Assembly (NCBI RefSeq): GCF_013408445.1
Contig: NZ_JACBZL010000001.1
Location: forward strand, 248,001-312,000
Length of the DNA stretch: 64,000 bases
Source: Corynebacterium tuberculostearicum
GTDB lineage: Bacteria > Actinomycetota > Actinomycetes > Mycobacteriales > Mycobacteriaceae
Reading direction: 5' to 3'
Shown here: positions 28,410 to 37,528 of the stretch, piece after piece
Layout: every line of letters starts with the position of its first letter
How positions within the stretch are numbered: the stretch's first letter is position 1
The notes under the pieces: generated by a model
What the model was told of the DNA's origin: nothing
The model's input: only the letters and a program-made list of their open reading frames with translations
Database searches by the model: none
Translations under genes and position numbers: made by a program

Positions 28410-28435
28410 TATACTGAAAGCGCAAACATGTTCTA
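28410..28435 (+). promoter_or_regulatory. Promoter with SOS-box-like site for the DUF222/HNH gene
   Basis: TATACT at 28410-28415 is a very good -10. The transcription start expected near 28422 falls in GCGCAAACATGTTCTA (28420-28435), which matches the corynebacterial SOS-box pattern with three mismatches. Repressor binding there would block initiation. Confidence 0.5.
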
Positions 28436-28459
28436 GAGAAACTTCTGCGGGGGAAGTCC

Positions 28460-29686
28460 ATGAATGCGCCCTATTTTGCCAATACCAATCCAGCAAATTC
28501 CACCTCACAAGCAGCTACAGACATCCGCAAGGCTGAATACCTCCTATGGAAACGCCTGCATCCAGACCCGGATGACGATATCGAAATAATTAGCCAATCA
28601 CTGTCGGATCTCACCGGAACGCGCCAGTCCCGAATTAGAAATATCATTTTCGCCTTTGAGCGATTACAGGAGCTGCCGCGCCTTAAAGCCCGGCAGGAAG
28701 AGCATTACCACTTAGATTTAGACCGCTTAATCACTATTGACCAGACGCTGTCCAAGTTAGGCGAGATTGACGCCGAAAAACGCCTGCTTATCGACGCCGA
28801 ATTAACCACCTACCTCACCCCCAAACGCCCTAACCAAAAATTACCGTCCCACCGCAACCTGCGGCGAAAGCTGCGGGAGCTGATTGTCCGCCTTGATCCC
28901 ACCATCGCCGCACGCGACCCGCGGCGCAAGGAGTCCTATCACCTCGAGCCTACGGGCGGGGAGTGGGCCGCAGTGTGCCTAGACGTGGGCTTAGAGACTG
29001 CCGAAATCATCGACCGAAATATTCGCGGTGTGGCCACAGAGAAGGACATCTCCTTGGCTCAGGCTGCGGTCGAGTTGCTCACCGGTGAGGCCGAAGCCAG
29101 GGCGAAGGTGGTGCTCAATATGTACCGCTGCGATCTGCCGGATGCTCCGGCTTTCGTCCAAAGCTTGGGTTGGGTTTCGCCGGAGGTGGCCGATGACATG
29201 CAATCGCGGGCCACGACCGTGCGCGACATGGAGAAGGCGGCACAAGATGAAAGTGGAAACTACGTCACGCCGCCGCGTATCCGCGCCTTTGTGGAAGGGC
29301 TCGATGGAACCTGCCGGTGGCCCGGATGTACGCGGCCGGCTATGGCTTCCCAGATGGACCATCGGCACGACTTCGCTGACGGAGGACCTACTTCGGCGGC
29401 AAACTTGACCTGCCTGTGTCAACATCACCACAACATCAAGACTGATGGACGGGCGTTTTATATCAAGGATCCAATTAGCGGGGACGTCGTCTGGCTCTTT
29501 GAAGATTCGACTTGGGTCTATGACGAAGCCAGCGGTCCGCTCGCGCCGAAGAATCGGAGGTGGGCGCAGACTGTGGCGCAGGCGACGCGGCGGCGTCGAG
29601 AAAATGCGCACGAAGATGCGCAAAAGCTGAAGGAAGAGCTAGAAAACGAGAAAAGGGACAGTGAAGACACTGTCCCAGAGGAGTAA
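28460..29686 (+). CDS. DUF222/13E12-type HNH endonuclease-like protein
   Basis: 408 residues. N-terminal and middle helical DUF222 region, then a C-terminal HNH domain (about 285-335): CRWPGC-TRP, then DHRHDFADGGPTSAANLTCLCQHHHNIKT with the HNH residues and the two Cys pairs for zinc. Related 13E12 family proteins of mycobacteria are repeated in genomes and some carry LexA sites; a similar site is seen here at 28420-28435. GGGGGAAG precedes ATG 28460. The biological role is unknown; it is probably a nuclease active on DNA. The C-terminal tail is charged and coiled-coil-like. Confidence 0.88.
   Translation: MNAPYFANTNPANSTSQAATDIRKAEYLLWKRLHPDPDDDIEIISQSLSDLTGTRQSRIRNIIFAFERLQELPRLKARQEEHYHLDLDRLITIDQTLSKLGEIDAEKRLLIDAELTTYLTPKRPNQKLPSHRNLRRKLRELIVRLDPTIAARDPRRKESYHLEPTGGEWAAVCLDVGLETAEIIDRNIRGVATEKDISLAQAAVELLTGEAEARAKVVLNMYRCDLPDAPAFVQSLGWVSPEVADDMQSRATTVRDMEKAAQDESGNYVTPPRIRAFVEGLDGTCRWPGCTRPAMASQMDHRHDFADGGPTSAANLTCLCQHHHNIKTDGRAFYIKDPISGDVVWLFEDSTWVYDEASGPLAPKNRRWAQTVAQATRRRRENAHEDAQKLKEELENEKRDSEDTVPEE
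29655..29676 (+). terminator. Hairpin at the 3' end of the DUF222/HNH gene
   Basis: GGGACAGTG-AAGA-CACTGTCCC, a perfect 9-bp stem inside the last ten codons. There is no T run, so it may protect the mRNA end or act as a weak terminator. Confidence 0.5.
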
Positions 29687-29706
29687 ATGGCTATTTAGAA
29701 GGCCAC

Positions 29707-30156
29707 TTAGAAGTTGACGTACATCAGGATGAGGCAGATGATCCACAGAAGGTTGAATACGCCGCCGAATGCGGACAGCGGCTTCTTGGCTGCCGCGTAG
29801 TCGAAGGATTCAGTCGATTCGAGGGCGGCCATTGCCTTCTTTTGCTTTGGCAGAATGACGAAGAAGAGCAGGCACCATGCGACGATGGCAACCAAGATGG
29901 CGATGTGGAAATTCACTTCGGACTTGTAAGCGCTGATATCGGAAAGGAATACGCCGAGGCCGAGGATAGGCACGATGGCAGAGATGTAGCCGTAGGTATT
30001 GGTGATGTTGTGCAGGACGCGAGCGGAGCCGAGCGCCGCGTGGTCACCCTGTGCTGCCTTGGCCATTTGGGTCTGGAAGCTGGAGGTGGATACGCATACT
30101 GGGCCGATCAAGAGAATGGCTGCGGCCACGTGGAGGAATACAAGGAAAGAAGTCAT
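29707..30156 (-). CDS. Small integral membrane protein (DUF2269-like)
   Basis: 149 residues with four hydrophobic helices: about 4-25, 57-75, 82-105 and 130-148. The N-terminus (FLVFLHVAAAILLIGPVCVST) resembles the DUF2269 pattern, in which a His in the first helix precedes a conserved GP. No catalytic motif. GGGTTCTTTCA on the reverse strand supplies only a weak ribosome site. It is followed on the same strand by nothing close; the neighbouring HNH gene upstream ends 45 bases away and may be co-transcribed. Function not recognised. Confidence 0.7.
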   Translation of the reverse strand: MTSFLVFLHVAAAILLIGPVCVSTSSFQTQMAKAAQGDHAALGSARVLHNITNTYGYISAIVPILGLGVFLSDISAYKSEVNFHIAILVAIVAWCLLFFVILPKQKKAMAALESTESFDYAAAKKPLSAFGGVFNLLWIICLILMYVNF

Positions 30157-30200
30157 TGAAAGAACCCTTCAATCGCGGAAAGTTGCCACGTCAACCCTAA

Positions 30201-30779
30201 TCAACTTCCGGTGAGTACGGCTAACCGACATTGCCTTTGCATCACCCGAACGTCCTTGGAAGGCAGGGGAAGGGAGTACTTTCGGGCGATGTCGGCGAGT
30301 CGGCGGGAGTAGTCGCAGCGGTTGGCGGGAGGTAGCCATTCCGCGGGGAGGGCGTCTGACTTTTCTTGGTTGAGCTCACGGCTGGTAGCTACGAGATTGA
30401 GCGGGTCGTTGCCAAAGCGGACCTTGGTTTCGCGGTCCCACTCGGAAGCGCCAAGGTCATAGGCCGCGGAGAGGGGAAAGATGTGGTCGATCTCAATGGG
30501 AGAGGTAGCGGGAATGGTGGTGCCACTATAGGGGTCATAAAGAGTCCCGCTGCGGGCGTGGCAGGAGTGGAGGGGATCGCTGGATTGGCTTTCTAGAATG
30601 ACCTCGCGGGTGGTGCAGGCGCCGTGGGGTTGCCAGATGCCGAAGTCCTCACGGTTGTAGCCGGCGGCTTCGGGGCGGGAGGGGAGCGTGGTGACGTCAA
30701 AACGCGGAAAAGGCCACGCATACCATGCACCGATGAGGACGGTGATGCATGATAGCGCGGCCAGGTAATAGGACTTCAT
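30201..30779 (-). CDS. Membrane-anchored HNH-type nuclease (DUF1524-like)
   Basis: 192 residues. One N-terminal hydrophobic segment (about 5-24) looks like an uncleaved signal/anchor. The nuclease core is IEIDHIFPLSAAYDLGASEW then RFGNDPLNLVATSRELNQEKSD, where the DH pair and Asn residues are the betabeta-alpha-metal active site, followed by LPAEWLPP; several Cys residues fit an extracellular protein. Such secreted HNH proteins in actinobacteria may degrade external DNA for nutrition or competition. Start ATG 30779. Confidence 0.8.
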   Translation of the reverse strand: MKSYYLAALSCITVLIGAWYAWPFPRFDVTTLPSRPEAAGYNREDFGIWQPHGACTTREVILESQSSDPLHSCHARSGTLYDPYSGTTIPATSPIEIDHIFPLSAAYDLGASEWDRETKVRFGNDPLNLVATSRELNQEKSDALPAEWLPPANRCDYSRRLADIARKYSLPLPSKDVRVMQRQCRLAVLTGS

Positions 30780-30816
30780 GTCCTATTGGACTGCGAGGGG
30801 CCCGCGTTGGTTCCGA

Positions 30817-32382
30817 TTACTTATCAGTGACCTTTTCTGCGGCTTCCTCAAAGTCGAGGTCGGAGTTATTTTCCACGAGCTTGGCCAGCTTGGTGGCCTC
30901 TTCAAACTCGGCAACAACCTCCGGCTGTGGTTCCTTGGTGAGCTTGGTGACTACGACGGCCACGAGGAGGGCCAGGAAGAAGCCTGGGACCATCTCATAG
31001 AGGACGTCGGAAAGCGGGGACATGCCCCAGCCAATGGCCACGACGGCGCCGGTTAGCATGCCGGCAATCGCGCCGGTGGAATTGAAGCGCTTCCAGTACA
31101 GGGACAGCAGAACGATGGGGCCGAAGGCAGAGCCGAAGCCCGCCCAAGCGAAGCCAACCAGGCCGAGGATGGAGTCGGACGGGTTGATAGCCAGCAGGGC
31201 GGCGATGACCGCGATGGCCACGATGGCGGTGCGGGAGAGGTTGATGAGGACCTGCTCGCCCGGCTTCTTCTTAGCAAAGATGAGGAAAAGGTCCTCGATG
31301 AGAGAAGTAGAGACGACGAGCATCTGGGACGACATGGTGGACATGATGGCGGCCAGAACTGCGGTCAGGACGAAGCCGGCGGGCAGTGGGTGCATCATGG
31401 CCTGTGCCATATCCAGGAAGATGGTTTCGAAGTTGTCCTGGTCGGTGATGCTGTGGCCGGTTTGGGTGAAGTAAACAGTGCCAGAGAGGGCGACGAAGAT
31501 GGCGCCGATGACGGACAGGCCCATCCAGGTAACGCCGTAGAAGCGGCCCTGGCGGGCGTCGGAAGGCTTACGCAGCGCCATGAAGCGGACCACGATGTGT
31601 GGCTGGCCAAAGTAGCCCAGGCCCCAGGCTAGGTTGCCGATGATGACGCCAGCGGAAACGCCCGCGAACATAGAGAAGTAGCTGTCATTTTCCACTACGC
31701 CATCGGTGCCGTAGGCATTATTGCCGGCGAAAGAGAAGATGGAGACAGGATCGCTGAGAGAGACGATTGCCATAATCGGCACGATCATCAGGGCAACGAA
31801 CATAAGCACGCCCTGGACGACGTCCGTGTAGGACACCGCCAAGAAGCCGCCGACGAAGGTGTAGAAGATGGTCACCGCGGCGATGACGAGCATGCCGGTG
31901 AGGTAGTCGCCACCGAAGGTGGATTCGAAGTAGCGGCCACCGGAGACCATGCCGGAGGAGACGTAGAAGGTAAAGAAGAAAATAATGATGGCTGCGGAGA
32001 TGATGCGCAGCAGGCGGGACTTATCGTGCAGGCGGTTTTCAAAGAAGGACGGCACGGTAATGGAGTTGGCCGCGATCTCTGAGTAAGAGCGCAGGCGCGG
32101 TGCGACCCACTTCCAGTTTGCCCAGCAGCCGACGAGTAGGCCGATGGCCATCCATAGCTCGGACATGCCGGAGAGGAAGAGCGCGCCAGGCAGGCCCATG
32201 AGCAGCCAGCCGGACATATCGGAAGCGCCTGCGGAGAGGGCCGCTACGAATGGGTGCAGACCACGGCCGCCCAAAACATAATCGTCATATTGATCGGTTT
32301 GCTTGTAGCTCCAATAGCCAATGGCTGCCATTGCGAGGAGATACACGATCATCGCAATGACGTACCAAGTTGAATCTTGCAC
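30817..32382 (-). CDS. putP: Sodium/proline symporter
   Basis: 521 residues of the sodium:solute symporter family, about 13 helices. Typical PutP parts: YDDYVLGGRGLHPFVAALSAGASDMSGWLLMGLPG near the N-terminus and LGYFGQPHIVVRFMA in the middle. It imports proline with Na+. The start is GTG 32382, preceded by AAGGAG at a good distance. The C-terminal tail (about 40 residues) is acidic and cytoplasmic. Confidence 0.93.
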   Translation of the reverse strand: MQDSTWYVIAMIVYLLAMAAIGYWSYKQTDQYDDYVLGGRGLHPFVAALSAGASDMSGWLLMGLPGALFLSGMSELWMAIGLLVGCWANWKWVAPRLRSYSEIAANSITVPSFFENRLHDKSRLLRIISAAIIIFFFTFYVSSGMVSGGRYFESTFGGDYLTGMLVIAAVTIFYTFVGGFLAVSYTDVVQGVLMFVALMIVPIMAIVSLSDPVSIFSFAGNNAYGTDGVVENDSYFSMFAGVSAGVIIGNLAWGLGYFGQPHIVVRFMALRKPSDARQGRFYGVTWMGLSVIGAIFVALSGTVYFTQTGHSITDQDNFETIFLDMAQAMMHPLPAGFVLTAVLAAIMSTMSSQMLVVSTSLIEDLFLIFAKKKPGEQVLINLSRTAIVAIAVIAALLAINPSDSILGLVGFAWAGFGSAFGPIVLLSLYWKRFNSTGAIAGMLTGAVVAIGWGMSPLSDVLYEMVPGFFLALLVAVVVTKLTKEPQPEVVAEFEEATKLAKLVENNSDLDFEEAAEKVTDK

Positions 32383-32549
32383 GTTTTACTCCTTGTAGAT
32401 GTGTGATGACATTCTCACGTTAACGAGGTCACAAGGTTAACCCAAGCGAAAATACAGGTGTGGCATAGATCTCCGGCTCGATTTTCTGTCGTTCAACTGG
32501 GAAAAGGGTGGAACATAACGAGCCTGTAACAAAACCAAAAGGGGCTGCT

Positions 32550-35500
32550 ATGCTGGCGGCTATGGCTTCTTACCTCGTGCATGGACTGTGGCTCCCCGTT
32601 ACGGGACTAGGTCTATGGATTGAACAGGTAGAAGGACACAAGATCGTCATGCCCAATGCCGTTCCTGAGGGCACCTTCCCGCCAGCGGTGGAGTCCATCT
32701 TGGCGAAGAAATCCTTCCGCAACCGAGCGCGGGTATCGCTGCGCACGCCCAAGGGTAAGGATGTCTCCCTGATGGTGCCCATGGCGATGTTCGGACCCGA
32801 AGAGGCCGTGGCGGCGCTTGCCCAAATGGAGCACCTGAACCACAAGCCGCCCGCCACCATCGCCCCCGACCTTCAGTGGCTGATTCATGCCTACAGCGGC
32901 CTGTGCAAGTTCGTGCGCGCCGGGCGCGTGACCTTCCGGCTGGCTTACCAGGCCAATGAGTGGTTCCCCATGTGGCAGCTGGCCTCCGGCCTGGGCGAGC
33001 GCGGCTGGCTCGCGGAGATGATGGCGGCCGCGCCGGGCATTTTGCACGTGAATAATCGGGCACTCTCAGATGACATGGCCGATGAGCTCACCCACTGGAT
33101 TGCCTTTCGCGAGCTGCGGCCCGTGGCGGAGGCTCCGCGCCCGATGCCGTGGCACGAGTTTGCCCGCGCCCTGCTCGATACGCGGCCAATCCGACGGGGG
33201 CGCTCGCAGCTGCTGCGCGGGCTCAATGAGTGGAAGAATTCCATCTACGAGGTAGAACTCCAGCTGGTCTACATCGTGGAGGAGCCGCTTGACGTTGACC
33301 CGGATACGGCCAAGTGGCCAGTGCGCGTGCGGGTGCGCTCGGGCACGGATTCTCCACGGCCGGTGTCGGCGCAAAGTTTGGATAGAGCGAGTGTGGAAAA
33401 GCTGCGCGAAGCTCACCGCAAGGCCGTGCGCATCGCACCCACGCTGGGGGAGACGGCGCAGCTGCCACAGCCTGGCGACGGCGACTGGGACGTCTACCTA
33501 GAAACCCACCAGCTCACCCATTTTATTACCCACGAGGTGGATAAGCTCAAGGCCAGCGGCGTGACCGTCATGCTGCCCAAGGCGTGGGCGCAGATGGAGA
33601 CTAAGGCCAAGCTGGAAACCCACGAGGCTCGCGATCCGGCCGAGGCCGCCACGAAGAAGCACATCGGCATGAATAAGCTAGTGGACTATAACTGGCGCAT
33701 GTCCGTGGGCGATGTGGAGCTAACAGAGGAAGAGATGGAGGACTTGGTCAATTCCAAGTCCGGCCTTATCCAGCTGCGCGGCAAGTGGGTCATGGCCGAT
33801 AAACAGGTCGTCTCCCAAGTTTCCGGCTACATGGACGCGCTGCGGGAGAAGGCCATCGCGCGCAAGAAGAAGGAGCTCGAGCAGCTAGCAGCCTCCGCGG
33901 AAATGGCCAAGCAGCTCGACCAGCCAGGGTGGCAAGCCCTGATGGAGGACGTGGAGCGCCGCCGCCAAGAATTCAACGAGGGCGGCGAGGAGCACGAGCA
34001 GGTCACCGTGGCCGAACTGCGCGAGTTGGCCCTGGAGTCTATGACCCAAGAGCCCATTGAGTTCACCGGCAGCACCTGGCACACGGCGCTGCTCGGCGGG
34101 GTGGATAAGGTTGCCCCGGAGCGAGTGGAGATTCCTACGACTGTGCATGCGGAGCTGCGCGAGTACCAGCGCCGCGGCGTCGACTGGCTGTATTGGATGT
34201 CGCGCAGTGGCATTGGAGCAGTGCTTGCCGACGACATGGGACTCGGCAAAACCCTCCAACTACTGTCCCTCCTCGCGGTGGAGAAGGACCGCGGTGAGCA
34301 GACCGGCCCCACGCTCGTGGTGGCACCAACGTCCGTGGTGGGCAACTGGGCCCGCGAGGCCCAGCGCTTCGTCCCAGATTTCAAAGTCATGGTGCAGCAC
34401 GGTCCCAGCCGCCCGCGCGGTGAGGACTTTATTAAGAAGGCCGGCGAGTGCGACCTCGTCATCACCACCTATGGCACCGTGGGCCGCGACTTCAATGACA
34501 TGGGCGAGGTGGGCTGGCAACGCGTTGTCCTCGATGAGGCCCAGGCCATCAAGAACTCCGCGACCCGCTCGTCCAAGGCCGTGCGCTCGCTGCCCTCAGA
34601 GCACCGCGTGGCGCTGACCGGCACCCCGGTGGAAAATCGACTCTCCGAGATGCGCTCCATTCTGGATTTTTGTAATCCCGGAGTGCTGGGCACCGCCTCG
34701 TTTTTCCGCAATCATTTTGCCAAGGCCATCGAGCGCAATAATGACGAGGAGATGTCCGAGCGCCTCCGCCAGCTCACCGCGCCGTTTATCCTCCGCCGCG
34801 TCAAGACGGACCCGAATATCATCGATGACTTGCCGGAAAAGTCCGAGCAGATCCTCACCGTGTCCATGACCACCGAGCAAGCCGCCTTATATAAGGCACT
34901 GGTCAACCAGGTGAAGAAGGACCTGCAGGAGGCGACGGGCATTAATAAGCGCGGTTTGGTGCTGGCCTCGCTGACCCGCATTAAGCAGATTTGTAATCAC
35001 CCCGCGCACTACCTGGGCGATAACTCGCCGGTGACGCTCAAGGGAAAGCACCGCTCTGGCAAGGTCAAAGAGCTCATGCGCATCGTGGATGAGGCCACCG
35101 AATCCGGCGAGCGACTCCTGGTGTTTACCCAGTACAAGGCCTTTGGCGATATCCTGCAGCCCTACTTAAGCGACCAGCTCGGCCGCGAGATCCCCTTCCT
35201 CCACGGCGGGGTAAGCAAGAATAAGCGCGACCAGATGGTGGAGGATTTCCAGTCCGAGGACGGCCCACCGGCGATGATCCTATCGCTCAAGGCGGGCGGC
35301 ACCGGCCTGAACCTCACGGCCGCCTCTATCGTCGTGCACATGGACCGCTGGTGGAATCCGGCGGTGGAAAACCAGGCGACGGACCGTGCCTTCCGCATTG
35401 GCCAGCGCCGCAATGTGCAGGTGTATAAGATGATCACCGCAGGTACGCTGGAGGAATCCATCCAGGATATCTTGGACGGTAAGACGCAGCTGGCCGGCGC

Positions 35501-35585
35501 CGTGGTGGGCGAAGGCGAGGGCTGGCTCACGGAGCTAGACCCTGATCAGCTGGCCGCACTCATGAGCTACCGGGGGAGGGAGTAA
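32550..35585 (+). CDS. SNF2-family helicase with N-terminal extension (HelZ-like)
   Basis: 1011 residues from MLAAMASYLVHGLW. A long N-terminal region (about 1-540) contains a bacterial SNF2-associated domain. The SNF2 core follows with ADDMGLGKT (about 561), DEAQAIKN (about 661), TGTPVENR and ATDRAFRIGQ (about 950). It probably translocates on or remodels DNA. The ribosome site AAAAGGGG is five bases before ATG 32550; ATG 32508 lacks one. First gene of a co-directional cluster with a SWIM protein, nuclease and ATPase, with only three bases to the next gene. M. tuberculosis Rv2101/Rv2102 (helZ plus a SWIM protein) is a similar pair. Confidence 0.93.
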   Translation: MLAAMASYLVHGLWLPVTGLGLWIEQVEGHKIVMPNAVPEGTFPPAVESILAKKSFRNRARVSLRTPKGKDVSLMVPMAMFGPEEAVAALAQMEHLNHKPPATIAPDLQWLIHAYSGLCKFVRAGRVTFRLAYQANEWFPMWQLASGLGERGWLAEMMAAAPGILHVNNRALSDDMADELTHWIAFRELRPVAEAPRPMPWHEFARALLDTRPIRRGRSQLLRGLNEWKNSIYEVELQLVYIVEEPLDVDPDTAKWPVRVRVRSGTDSPRPVSAQSLDRASVEKLREAHRKAVRIAPTLGETAQLPQPGDGDWDVYLETHQLTHFITHEVDKLKASGVTVMLPKAWAQMETKAKLETHEARDPAEAATKKHIGMNKLVDYNWRMSVGDVELTEEEMEDLVNSKSGLIQLRGKWVMADKQVVSQVSGYMDALREKAIARKKKELEQLAASAEMAKQLDQPGWQALMEDVERRRQEFNEGGEEHEQVTVAELRELALESMTQEPIEFTGSTWHTALLGGVDKVAPERVEIPTTVHAELREYQRRGVDWLYWMSRSGIGAVLADDMGLGKTLQLLSLLAVEKDRGEQTGPTLVVAPTSVVGNWAREAQRFVPDFKVMVQHGPSRPRGEDFIKKAGECDLVITTYGTVGRDFNDMGEVGWQRVVLDEAQAIKNSATRSSKAVRSLPSEHRVALTGTPVENRLSEMRSILDFCNPGVLGTASFFRNHFAKAIERNNDEEMSERLRQLTAPFILRRVKTDPNIIDDLPEKSEQILTVSMTTEQAALYKALVNQVKKDLQEATGINKRGLVLASLTRIKQICNHPAHYLGDNSPVTLKGKHRSGKVKELMRIVDEATESGERLLVFTQYKAFGDILQPYLSDQLGREIPFLHGGVSKNKRDQMVEDFQSEDGPPAMILSLKAGGTGLNLTAASIVVHMDRWWNPAVENQATDRAFRIGQRRNVQVYKMITAGTLEESIQDILDGKTQLAGAVVGEGEGWLTELDPDQLAALMSYRGRE

Positions 35586-35588
35586 TCC

Positions 35589-36410
35589 ATGGCCGTCAAA
35601 GGCGACGACAACGTCATCTATGCCAATTTTGGCACCCGCAAACGAGTAAGCACCCCGGCCGAGGTCAATCACGTAGACCGCAGCGGGCGCATCCTGTCCA
35701 CTACGGCTGCACGAATCGCGGCCTTTACCTCGCATGGCGCGGATCGCGGCCGGATCACCCGCGGCCGCCAGTATGCCGAGGGCGGCCACGTCGTGGGCCT
35801 CGAGGTGCGCAACGGCGCCATCCACGGGCGCGTGGCAGGCTCCCAGAACGAGCCCTTTGCGGTGCTCATCCAGCTGCCGTACTGCAATAACGACGATATC
35901 GCCCAGCTGGCCACCGAGTTCGCCCGGACCCCCAATTCCGTGGCCAATGCGCGCAAAGGCCTGCTTTCCGACGCCGCCTTAGACACCCTTTTCGCCCCCG
36001 AGGCCGAAGACCTCCGCCTGACCTGCGACTGCCCAGATGGCGAGTACGTGTGCAAGCACATCGTGGCGGTAGGCGATAAGCTCGCCACCCGCGCTGATGC
36101 GGACCCGGCCGTCATTTTTAATATGCGTGGTCTGGACTTTGCCCGCCTAGAGCGCATGGTCCTCGAACAGGCCAAGACGGTCAGCCGCGAAAGCTTTACC
36201 CCGAGCGACCTGTCCGAGGAAGAAAAGAATGAGATCTTCTGGAACGGCCGCGAGCTGCCGAAGCTGCCGCAGCCCAAGGTCGCCCCGGCCATCGATGACT
36301 CCGATCCGGACCTGTTGCGCAAGGCCATGCGCTCGGTTTCACACACCAATCTGGATCTCCTGCGCGCGGTATCCGATATTGAAGACCTCTACTATCACCT
36401 CTCGCACTAA
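35589..36410 (+). CDS. SWIM zinc-finger protein
   Basis: 273 residues with the SWIM motif C-x-C-xn-C-x-H at residues 146-156 (C146, C148, C154, H156). SWIM domains bind nucleic acid or protein and commonly sit beside bacterial SNF2 helicases, here three bases downstream. The regions on either side are alpha/beta with an acidic end and no other motif. The stop TAA shares its last base with the start of the nuclease gene (TAATG), giving translational coupling. Confidence 0.9.
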   Translation: MAVKGDDNVIYANFGTRKRVSTPAEVNHVDRSGRILSTTAARIAAFTSHGADRGRITRGRQYAEGGHVVGLEVRNGAIHGRVAGSQNEPFAVLIQLPYCNNDDIAQLATEFARTPNSVANARKGLLSDAALDTLFAPEAEDLRLTCDCPDGEYVCKHIVAVGDKLATRADADPAVIFNMRGLDFARLERMVLEQAKTVSRESFTPSDLSEEEKNEIFWNGRELPKLPQPKVAPAIDDSDPDLLRKAMRSVSHTNLDLLRAVSDIEDLYYHLSH

Positions 36411-37528
36411 TGACTGCTACCACGTTTATCCATACCTCTGATTTTCAGCTGGGCATGACCCGGTGGTTCTTGAAGGGCGAGGCCCAAGGCCGCTTTAATG
36501 ATGACCGCGAGGCCGCCATCGTCCGGTTGGGAGAGCTGGCTAAGGACACGGGCGCGGACTTCATAGTCGTGGCCGGTGATATCTTCGAGCATAATGCCCT
36601 CTCGCGCGACATCCTCGCCCGCGCCACGGAGATGTTCAAGCGCCTTCCGGTGCCGGTCTATGTCCTGCCCGGCAACCACGACCCGCTGGTGGCGGATTCG
36701 GTCTTTTATAAGACCAGCGCGGAGAATGTTCACGTCATCGCAGACTCGGAGCCCATCGAGGTTGCACCCGGCGTGGAGCTGGTCGGCGCGCCGTACCTGT
36801 CCAAGCGCGCGAATCATGACTTGGTCCGCCAAGCGCTCGAGCCGTTGGAGCCGGCTGAGGGCATCCGCATTGCCGTAGGCCACGGCCAGGTGGATTCCCG
36901 CTCCGGCGAGGATGATGCCGATACCATCGACCTTGCCTTCGTCGAGGATTGCCTGGACCGCGGGGTGATCGACTACCTGGCGCTGGGCGATACCCACTCC
37001 ACCGCGAGCCTCGGCACCACCGGCCGGGTGTGGTTCTCCGGCAGCCCGGAGACCACGGACTATAAGGAAACGAGCACTGGCGGCGGCGAATCCGATTCCG
37101 GCAATGCGTTGGTGGTGCGTGTGGGGGATGAGGTGGACGTCGATAAGCGCCGCATCGGCCGCTGGACCTTTGAGGCCATTGATGCCGCCGTGGATTCCGC
37201 CGAAGACGTGGACCGCTTCCTCGCGCGCCTGGGTGAGTATCCGGATAAGGTGCGCACGGCCGTGAAATATAGCCTGCGCGGCACGCTCGGCGTCGAGGCC
37301 CATGCCCGCCTGCAACGTGGACTAGATGAGTACGAGGCCGTATTTGCCTCCCTGCGCCCCCGCGAGCGCACCATGGATCTCTACTTGGAGCCCAGCGAAG
37401 AAGAATTGGCCAGCCTCGATATTTCTGGCTACGCGGCCGAGGCTCTGCAGGAGCTGCTGGATAGCCGCGAGGATCCCGTCGCCCGCGATGCTGCCAACCT
37501 GCTATTCCGCCTGGAAGGACAGTCCTAA
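36410..37528 (+). CDS. Mre11/SbcD/YhaO-type DNA exonuclease
   Basis: 372 residues of the calcineurin-like phosphoesterase family. Motifs: TSDFQLGM (the usual first His of D-x-H is Gln), GDIFEHN, PGNHDPL, GHGQVD and GDTHS. The Gln at the first motif also occurs, as I recall, in the mycobacterial Rv1277 family, so it is probably characteristic and not a lesion. It would process DNA ends with the partner ATPase encoded directly downstream; the two genes overlap as TAATG. No C-terminal capping domain beyond about 100 residues. Confidence 0.9.
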   Translation: MTATTFIHTSDFQLGMTRWFLKGEAQGRFNDDREAAIVRLGELAKDTGADFIVVAGDIFEHNALSRDILARATEMFKRLPVPVYVLPGNHDPLVADSVFYKTSAENVHVIADSEPIEVAPGVELVGAPYLSKRANHDLVRQALEPLEPAEGIRIAVGHGQVDSRSGEDDADTIDLAFVEDCLDRGVIDYLALGDTHSTASLGTTGRVWFSGSPETTDYKETSTGGGESDSGNALVVRVGDEVDVDKRRIGRWTFEAIDAAVDSAEDVDRFLARLGEYPDKVRTAVKYSLRGTLGVEAHARLQRGLDEYEAVFASLRPRERTMDLYLEPSEEELASLDISGYAAEALQELLDSREDPVARDAANLLFRLEGQS

